Shown here one piece after another: positions 1 to 5,186 of a stretch of DNA of 5,186 bases (position 1 is the first letter of the stretch; every line of letters starts with the position of its first letter). Origin of the DNA: Alphaproteobacteria bacterium (GTDB taxonomy: Bacteria; Pseudomonadota; Alphaproteobacteria; Micropepsales; Micropepsaceae); the NCBI GenBank assembly GCA_017307315.1, contig JAFKFF010000160.1, positions 1 through 5,186 of the forward strand. Reading direction: 5' to 3'. A program made the position numbers and the translations under genes. The notes beneath the pieces were generated by a model, which was not told the origin of the DNA, made no database searches, and saw nothing but the letters and a program-made list of their open reading frames with translations.

Positions 1-1207
1 GCGGCTCGCGCAAGCGCTTGCGGGTGATGGCGATGATGCCGAATTCGGTCATGGGCGAAATCTCGGCCGGCGCGCGATCGAAACTCAGGCTCTGCTCCAG
101 GGCGGCGCGCACCCGCGCGACATGCTCGCCTTCTCTCAGGTGAATGAAATCGACCACGATCAGCCCGCCGATGCCGCGCAGCCGGATCTGCCGGCCGATT
201 TCCGCCGCTGCTTCCAGATTGACGGCAAGGCTGGTCTCTTCCAGCCCGCCGGACTGGACGAAGCTGCCGGAATTCACGTCCACCGCCGTCAAGGCTTCGG
301 TGGCCTGGATGGTGATCCAGCCGCCGCAAGGCAAGCCGACACGGGGCTGGGACAGCGAGGCGATTTCTTCTTCCAGGCCGTGCCGCTCGAACAAGCCCCG
401 TGCCGCGACCTCGATGCGCTCTTCGGCGCCCGGCATCGCCTTGCGGCAATAGGCGCGCGCCGCGTCGGCGGCAAGCGCATCGTCGATCAGAACGCGCCCG
501 ACTTCGCCGCGCACCACATCGCGCATGGCGCGCTCGATCGGTCCCAGATCGCGGTAAAGGGTGGAAGGCATGCGCGCGGTTCTGCGCCGCTCCTCGATGC
601 CATGCCAGATCTCGGTCAATGTCTGGGCATCCTGTGCCAGTTCCGCAAGCGAGGCCCCTTGCGCCGCCGTGCGGAAAATAAATCCGGCACCGGGAACGAG
701 CGCTCCGTTCTTTTCCCCCAACAGGCGCTCGCCCAGATCCGTGAGCGCCAAGCGCTGCGCTTCGTCCTCGATGCGCCGCGACACCGCAATGCCGGCCTGG
801 CCCGGCGTCATCACCACCAGCCGCCCCGGTAAGGTGACGCCGGCCGACAGCCGGGCGCCCTTGTCGCCGATGGGATCCTTGATCACCTGCACCAGAAGCG
901 CGTCACCCTCGCGCACGCAATCGGAAATGCCGGTGTCTTCACCGCCGTCGCGCGCCAGGATTTTTGCTTCCCGCAGACCCAGGAACCCGGCGCGTTCGAA
1001 GCCGATATCGACAAAGGCCGCCTGCATGCCGGGCAGCACGCGCTGCACCCGCCCCAGGATGACGTCGCCGATATGGCTATGGCAGCGGCGCGCCCCATCT
1101 TCGCTCCCGATGGTGCGCTCGAAGCTCAATTCCTCCAGCCGGCCATGACAGAGATGGGCGATGCGGATTTCACCCACACCGACATTGATAAGGACTTCAG
1201 CGCTCAT
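1..1207 (-). CDS. rng: Ribonuclease E/G family endoribonuclease, 3' end cut by window
   Basis: The first 402 residues of an Rne/Rng-family single-strand endoribonuclease, which processes rRNA precursors and degrades mRNA in the cytoplasm. The N-terminus (MSAEVLINVG, then an IRIA...GRLEEL stretch) is RNase G-like. An S1-like RNA-binding domain covers roughly residues 39 to 122 (IGDVILGRVQRVLPG, AAFVDIGFERAGFLG, ending near KGARLS). The catalytic DNase I-like domain follows, with AVDVNSG (Asp310) and VVDFI (Asp353), which match the two metal-binding aspartates of E. coli RNase E (Asp303 and Asp346). The reading frame is open at base 1, just before the CPxC zinc-link expected a little downstream, so its absence is an edge effect. 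The start is the ATG at 1207-1205; no alternative start in frame is visible upstream in the 37-base gap after maf, and no strong ribosome-binding site is seen. It is probably cotranscribed with maf. Family membership is secure; the choice of RNase G over a short RNase E is inferred from the N-terminus. Confidence 0.93.
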   Translation of the reverse strand, partial: MSAEVLINVGVGEIRIAHLCHGRLEELSFERTIGSEDGARRCHSHIGDVILGRVQRVLPGMQAAFVDIGFERAGFLGLREAKILARDGGEDTGISDCVREGDALLVQVIKDPIGDKGARLSAGVTLPGRLVVMTPGQAGIAVSRRIEDEAQRLALTDLGERLLGEKNGALVPGAGFIFRTAAQGASLAELAQDAQTLTEIWHGIEERRRTARMPSTLYRDLGPIERAMRDVVRGEVGRVLIDDALAADAARAYCRKAMPGAEERIEVAARGLFERHGLEEEIASLSQPRVGLPCGGWITIQATEALTAVDVNSGSFVQSGGLEETSLAVNLEAAAEIGRQIRLRGIGGLIVVDFIHLREGEHVARVRAALEQSLSFDRAPAEISPMTEFGIIAITRKRLREP

Positions 1208-1244
1208 GCGGGATCGCGGAAAAGACCAGCCATGCGCGAGCTTA

Positions 1245-1862
1245 TCACGGAACCGGGACGCCGCAGCCCTGAAGCATTGTCACCGTCAGCGCCAACGGCA
1301 GGCCCACGACATTGGAATAGGACCCGTTGATGCTTTTCACGAAGATCTCGGCCCGTCCCTGGATGGCATAACCGCCGGCCTTGTCGATCCCTTCCCGGCT
1401 CTCGGCATAAGCGGCGATGGCGGAAGCCTCCAGGCGCCGGAAGCGGACCCGCGTCAGGGCCAGCCTGGCGTGCAGCCGCCCGTCCGGCGTCAGCAGCGCC
1501 ACCGCGGTCATCACCTGATGGCTGCGGCCCGACAGCAATTCCAGGCAAGCCCGGACATCCCCTTCGCTTTGCGCCTTGGGCAGGATGCGGCGGCCGCAAG
1601 CAACCACCGTATCCGCCGCCAGGACGAAGGCAGGCCGGGCGTGCCGATCCCCCGCGGCGAGCGCCTTCTCACGCGCCAGCCGCATGGCATGGCTGCGCGG
1701 CGCCTCGCCCCTGCGAACGCTTTCATCGATGGCGGCGGGCGCGACATGGGCAGGTACAATGCCCGCCTGGGCCAGGAGCGCGAGGCGGCGCGGGCTTTCG
1801 CTGGCCAGAACCAGTTCCGGTCTAGCGGAAGCGATAGGTAATGCGCCCTTTGGTAAGGTCAT
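1245..1862 (-). CDS. maf: Maf family nucleotide pyrophosphatase (YhdE/dTTP-UTP type)
   Basis: A 205-residue Maf/Ham1-fold enzyme that hydrolyses nucleoside triphosphates to monophosphate and pyrophosphate, removing non-canonical or excess nucleotides; family lengths are about 190 to 210. Visible motifs are [10 protein letters not shown] (17-26, the phosphate-binding loop), RLAREKA (61-67), AADTVV (82-87, with the conserved Asp84), [14 protein letters not shown] (110-123) and, near the end, KAGGYAIQG (161-169) with [10 protein letters not shown] (181-190). The YAIQG and NVVGLP forms point to the YhdE subgroup (dTTP and UTP) rather than the YceF subgroup (7-methyl-GTP). The start is uncertain. 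The ATG at 1862 overlaps infA by 41 bases and gives 16 extra residues before the conserved LVLAS. It is the first possible start, because a TGA lies in frame three codons upstream. The next in-frame ATG or GTG would remove the active-site loop, so the only nearer alternatives are non-standard CTG codons at 1814 or 1808. The RNase gene follows after 37 bases. Confidence 0.93.
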   Translation of the reverse strand: MTLPKGALPIASARPELVLASESPRRLALLAQAGIVPAHVAPAAIDESVRRGEAPRSHAMRLAREKALAAGDRHARPAFVLAADTVVACGRRILPKAQSEGDVRACLELLSGRSHQVMTAVALLTPDGRLHARLALTRVRFRRLEASAIAAYAESREGIDKAGGYAIQGRAEIFVKSINGSYSNVVGLPLALTVTMLQGCGVPVP

Positions 1863-2040
1863 AAGGGGTCATTTCGATCATGACCTTGTCGCCTGTCAGC
1901 ACGCGGATGCGATTCTTGCGCATCTTGCCCGCGGTGTGGGCGATGATCTCGTGGCCGTTCTGCAGGAGGACGCGGAAGGTGGCGTTGGGCAAAAGCTCGC
2001 TCACCGTGCCTTCAAATTCCAGCAATTCTTCCTTGGCCAT
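1822..2040 (-). CDS. infA: Translation initiation factor IF-1
   Basis: A complete 72-residue IF-1, a single S1/OB-fold protein that binds the ribosomal A site on the 30S subunit and assists IF-2 and IF-3 during initiation. The whole protein is collinear with the family: [13 protein letters not shown] at the start, LPNATFRV and [15 protein letters not shown] in the middle (the basic RNA-binding face), [15 protein letters not shown] near the end, and a final GRITYRFR. The length equals the usual 72 residues. The start ATG at 2040 is preceded by AGAGGA (2049-2044). It is the first gene after the only sizeable intergenic space in the window, so it probably heads its own transcript; a weak promoter candidate is listed separately. 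Its 3' end lies inside the reading frame assigned to maf. Identification is essentially certain. Confidence 0.99.
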   Translation of the reverse strand: MAKEELLEFEGTVSELLPNATFRVLLQNGHEIIAHTAGKMRKNRIRVLTGDKVMIEMTPYDLTKGRITYRFR

Positions 2041-2043
2041 TCG

Positions 2044-2049
2044 TCCTCT
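2044..2049 (-). promoter_or_regulatory. Ribosome-binding site of infA
   Basis: On the minus strand AGAGGA lies three bases before the infA ATG (GAGG core with a 4-base spacer). It fixes the IF-1 start at 2040, which also agrees with the invariant MAKEE N-terminus. The spacing is a little shorter than ideal. Confidence 0.75.
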
Positions 2050-2066
2050 GTAGAATGCGACGGCAA

Positions 2067-2098
2067 ATCATAGCCGCTTTCCGTCTCGCCGGATGCAA
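2067..2098 (-). promoter_or_regulatory. Weak candidate promoter for infA-maf-RNase
   Basis: On the minus strand TTGCAT (2098-2093) could be a -35 element and TATGAT (2072-2067) a -10 element. The 20-base spacer is longer than the usual 16 to 18; reading the -10 as GCTATG (2074-2069) gives 18 bases with a poorer match. Transcription would begin near 2060, leaving a leader of about 20 bases that contains the ribosome-binding site. The location, in the only intergenic gap before a highly expressed gene, is the main argument. The match itself is modest. Confidence 0.3.
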
Positions 2099-2107
2099 CA
2101 GGTGGCG

Positions 2108-2121
2108 CCGGCAACGGCCGG
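2108..2121. repeat. Short GC-rich inverted repeat between phosphatase gene and infA
   Basis: CCGGC (2108-2112) and GCCGG (2117-2121) form a perfect 5-base stem around a 4-base loop. No T-tract follows on the minus strand (TGCAGGTGGCGCC-type sequence surrounds it instead of a T run), so it is not a convincing intrinsic terminator. Stems this short arise easily by chance in GC-rich DNA, and no function is claimed. Confidence 0.3.
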
Positions 2122-2140
2122 GAGATTGCATTGAAGCCGG

Positions 2141-2159
2141 TGAAAATCAAGGATTTTCA
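2141..2159. repeat. Perfect AT-rich inverted repeat at the phosphatase stop codon
   Basis: TGAAAATC (2141-2148) and GATTTTCA (2152-2159) are perfect reverse complements separated by three bases. On the transcribed minus strand the left arm of the hairpin begins with the TGA stop codon of the phosphatase gene. It is markedly AT-rich in an otherwise GC-rich window and lies at the boundary between two likely transcripts. It could be an mRNA 3' hairpin, a weak terminator (although no T-run follows the stem) or a regulator-binding palindrome upstream of infA. The repeat is seen directly; its role is unknown. Confidence 0.6.
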
Positions 2160-2585
2160 ACCGAATCGCCGGGCGATTTGGCGCTGGAGCGTGTCCCGCA
2201 CGGCACGGTAGGCCGCCCGGCGCTGCTCCGGAGAGCCTTCCACCAGGGTCGGATCGGCCGTCGGCCAATATTCGATGGCCACCGATGCCGTCCGGGCCCA
2301 GTCTCGGGCCCGGTCCTCCGCCTCCCGCGACAGGACCACGATCAGGTCGAAACAGCCATCTTCCAGGTCTTCAAACCGATGGGGCCGATGGGCCAGCCCG
2401 ACGCCGATTTCGGCCATGATCTCCACCGCCAGCGGATCGAGCGCGCCGGCCTCCACGCCCGCGGATTCGACATGGATGCTCCCTGCCTTGAGCCCGCGCA
2501 GGAGAGCCGCCGCGATGGGCGAGCGGACCGCATTCATGGTGCAGGCGAACAGAACCGATTTCGGCTTGCGGGGGACTTCCTCCAT
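2157..2585 (-). CDS. Low-molecular-weight protein-tyrosine-phosphatase-fold protein
   Basis: A 142-residue protein of the LMW-PTP/ArsC superfamily. The phosphate-binding loop is CTMNAVRS, with nucleophile Cys15, Asn18, Arg21 and Ser22 in the C-x5-R-S pattern, right after a short hydrophobic strand (VLFA). The later ADP motif (Asp111-Pro112) supplies the probable general acid of LMW phosphatases. The expected reaction is hydrolysis of a phosphomonoester through a cysteinyl-phosphate intermediate in the cytoplasm; the substrate is unknown. Such proteins are often labelled arsenate reductase, but only two cysteines are present (Cys15 and Cys78), so the Cys82/Cys89 pair of thioredoxin-coupled ArsC is missing. 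The position-3 glycine common in the loop of this family is Met17 here. The start ATG at 2585 follows the UPF0262 stop by 5 bases, implying coupled translation. It is the last gene before a 116-base gap, and its stop codon lies within an inverted repeat. The fold is secure; the cellular role is not known. Confidence 0.88.
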   Translation of the reverse strand: MEEVPRKPKSVLFACTMNAVRSPIAAALLRGLKAGSIHVESAGVEAGALDPLAVEIMAEIGVGLAHRPHRFEDLEDGCFDLIVVLSREAEDRARDWARTASVAIEYWPTADPTLVEGSPEQRRAAYRAVRDTLQRQIARRFG

Positions 2586-2590
2586 CCTTG

Positions 2591-3058
2591 TCAGACCGTC
2601 AGGTGCAGGACGCAGATGAGGGTGAAAAGCCGGCGGGCGGTCTCGAAATCGGTTTCGACCTTGCTACCCAGCTGCTCCAGCAGAAGCGCGGTGCCTTCAT
2701 CGTGAACGGCACGCCGCCCCATATCGAGGGATTCGATCTGCGACGGCGGCGCGGTCCGGATCGCCTTGTAATAGCTGTCGCAGACCAGAAAATAGTCCTT
2801 CACGATGCGCCGGAACGGCGACAGCGACAGCAGGACGCGGCCCACGCGCGCGCCCTCTTCCAGGGCGATATCGAAGACCAGCCGGTTTTCCTGGACGCTG
2901 AGCGCCAGGCGGTAGGGCCCGGCGGAAGAGCCTTTCGGCTTGAAGCGGTTCTTCTCCAGAAGATCGCAGATCGCGACTTCGCGCTCCTGCTCTATCGCAG
3001 GCGTGCGCCGCACCACGCTCTTTTCGTCCAACGCGATGGCGCTGATGCGATAGTCCAC
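2591..3058 (-). CDS. UPF0262 family protein, function unknown
   Basis: A 155-residue protein matching the alphaproteobacterial UPF0262 family over its length. Recognisable blocks are ALDEKSVVRRTP (9-20), IEQEREVAICDLLE (22-35), GPYRLALSV (47-55), NRLVFDIA (58-65), SLSPFRRIVKDYFLVCDSY (78-96), PPSQIES (104-110), DMGRRAVHDEG (112-122) and DFETARRLFTLICVLH (137-152). There is no signal peptide or membrane segment, so it is probably cytoplasmic. No catalytic motif can be named. The start is GTG at 3058, placed immediately after the hisD TGA (3061-3059) in the same frame; because that stop directly precedes it, no earlier start is possible, and the conserved region begins within a few residues. 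Translation is probably coupled to hisD termination. The phosphatase gene follows 5 bases downstream. The constant company of hisD is all the sequence offers about its role, and I would not infer a histidine-pathway function from it. Confidence 0.92.
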   Translation of the reverse strand: MDYRISAIALDEKSVVRRTPAIEQEREVAICDLLEKNRFKPKGSSAGPYRLALSVQENRLVFDIALEEGARVGRVLLSLSPFRRIVKDYFLVCDSYYKAIRTAPPSQIESLDMGRRAVHDEGTALLLEQLGSKVETDFETARRLFTLICVLHLTV

Positions 3059-4356
3059 TCAGCTTTTCCGGTTGAGCCGCGCCGCGATGGAGCGGGCATG
3101 GGCTTCGAGCCCCTCGGCCTCGGCCAAGGTGACCGCCTGCGGTCCCAGGGCGGCGATAGCGCCCGCATCCAGAGACAGCAAAGTCGTGCGCTTCATGAAA
3201 TCCAGCACCGAAAGGCCCGAGGAGAAACGCGCCGACCGCGAGGTCGGCAGGACATGGTTGGGACCGGCGATATAGTCGCCCATCGCCTCGGGCGTATGAC
3301 GCCCCAGGAAAATGGCGCCAGCGTGGCGGACCATGGCGAGCAGTTCCGCCGGTTCCGCCGTGGCGATTTCCAGATGCTCGGGCGCGAAACGATCGGCCAG
3401 CGCCGCGGCGTCCGCCAGCCTCTCCACCACGATGATGCCACCATAATCGTTCCAGCTCTTGGACGCGATTTCCCGGCGCGGCAGAAGCGCCAGCGCGCGG
3501 TCCGCCGCCGTCGCCACCCGATCCGCGAAATCCCGATCATCGGTGATCAGGATGCTTTGGGACGATGCGTCATGTTCCGCCTGGCTGAGAAGATCGGCCG
3601 CGATCCAGTCCGGGTTGTTGGCGCCATCCGCGATCACCAGGATCTCCGACGGACCGGCGATGGAATCGATTCCCACCTGCCCGAAGACTTCGCGCTTGGC
3701 GGCCGCGACCCAGGCATTTCCGGGACCCACGATCTTGTCCACCGGCGCGATGCTTTCGGTGCCATAGGCGAGCGCGGCGACGGCCTGCGCCCCGCCGATG
3801 CGGAAAATATCGCGCACGCCGGCGCGCCGCGCCGCCGCCAGCACCAGCGGATTGAGGCGCCCGCCGCTTGCCGGCGTCACCATCACGATGCGGGCCACGC
3901 CCGCGACATGGGCGGGAATGGCGTTCATCAGGACAGAGGATGGATAGCTGGCGGTGCCGCCGGGAACGTAAAGGCCAGCACTGTCCACCGCGGTCCAGCG
4001 CCAGCCCAGCAGAGCACCGGTTTCGTCCCGGAAGCTTTCGTCCGCCGGAATCTGGCGGCGGTGATAGGCCTCGATGCGGGCGGCGGCGGTATCGATCGCC
4101 GCCATCTGTTCCTTCGATACCTGTCCGACGGCGCCGTCGATTTCGGCATCGGAGATGCGCAAGGTCGCCGCCGTGATACCGGCGCGGTCGAACTTGTTGG
4201 TCAGATCCACCAGGGCGGCGTCGCCGCGGGCACGCACATCGGCGATCAATCCGCGCACGGCCTGCGCGACATCCTCCTCGATCTCGCGCTTGGCGAACAG
4301 CAGGGCGTCGAAAGCGGCGGCGAAATCCTGGTCCCGGACATCAAGACGGCGGGCCA

Positions 4357-4357
<1 letters not shown>
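3059..4357 (-). CDS. hisD: Histidinol dehydrogenase
   Basis: A complete 432-residue HisD, the zinc- and NAD-dependent enzyme that oxidises L-histidinol through histidinal to L-histidine, the end of the pathway. Family length is about 430 to 440. Visible signatures are GLYVPGG (128-134), [13 protein letters not shown] (188-200), [13 protein letters not shown] (210-222) and [10 protein letters not shown] (231-240). The zinc ligands align with those of the E. coli enzyme: Gln259 and His262 (SQAEHD), Asp361 ([13 protein letters not shown]) and His420 (EGLEAHARS). The catalytic pair Glu327-His328 is in FAPEHLE. All key residues are intact. The ATG at 4357 overlaps the DUF2948 stop by one base (TAATG), with GAGGA (4371-4367) nine bases upstream. 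Other his biosynthesis genes are not adjacent, in keeping with the scattered his genes of many alphaproteobacteria. The stop is followed at once by the UPF0262 start. Confidence 0.99.

Positions 4358-5186
<829 letters not shown>

Noticed and set aside
122..832. A 236-codon open frame on the plus strand opposite the RNase gene
   Set aside because: It lies wholly antisense to the RNase E/G coding region, whose catalytic motifs are intact. Its composition is that of a GC-rich shadow frame.
1..1207. Loss of the zinc-link CPxC motif in the RNase
   Set aside because: The reading frame is still open at base 1, and the motif would be expected just past the window edge, so its absence is not evidence of truncation.
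1161..1841. A 226-codon open frame on the plus strand opposite maf
   Set aside because: It is antisense to a conserved Maf protein, with no recognisable domain and low-complexity Arg/Gln/Pro content.
2108..2121. GC-rich hairpin as an intrinsic terminator for the murA-hisD operon
   Set aside because: The stem is only five base pairs and no T-run follows on the minus strand, so it was kept only as a low-confidence inverted repeat.

Overview
The window is a compact, GC-rich stretch of a bacterial chromosome, almost certainly from an alphaproteobacterium. Two protein families largely confined to that class (DUF2948 and UPF0262) flank hisD in the order murA, DUF2948, hisD, UPF0262, low-molecular-weight phosphatase, infA, maf, RNase E/G, an order familiar from many alphaproteobacterial genomes. 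I cannot place it below class level from this sequence alone. All eight genes lie on the minus strand, so transcription runs from right (5186) to left (1). The genes at both ends, murA at the right and the RNase at the left, run off the window.

Right part (about 5186 to 2157): the C-terminal 131 residues of MurA (first committed step of peptidoglycan synthesis), a DUF2948 protein, HisD (last two oxidation steps of histidine synthesis), a UPF0262 protein and a low-molecular-weight tyrosine-phosphatase-fold protein. Junctions are extremely tight: a 4-base ATGA overlap (murA/DUF2948), a 1-base TAATG overlap (DUF2948/hisD), zero spacing (hisD TGA followed at once by a GTG start), and a 5-base gap before the phosphatase. 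This is best read as one translationally coupled operon whose promoter lies outside the window, beyond position 5186.

Middle (2041 to 2156): the only real intergenic space, 116 bases. It holds an AT-rich perfect inverted repeat beginning at the phosphatase stop codon, a smaller GC-rich inverted repeat, a weak candidate promoter and a clear ribosome-binding site in front of infA.

Left part (2040 to 1): infA (translation initiation factor IF-1), maf (nucleotide pyrophosphatase of the YhdE type) and an RNase E/G-family endoribonuclease missing its C-terminal end. maf as drawn overlaps infA by 41 bases. This second unit combines translation, nucleotide-pool housekeeping and RNA processing.

Nothing looks mobile: I saw no transposase, integrase, tRNA, rRNA or CRISPR repeat. 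The genes are ordinary core genes. The points of interest are the two uncharacterised conserved proteins wired into a murA-hisD operon, a phosphatase that lacks the cysteines of a redox arsenate reductase, and several unusual gene junctions.
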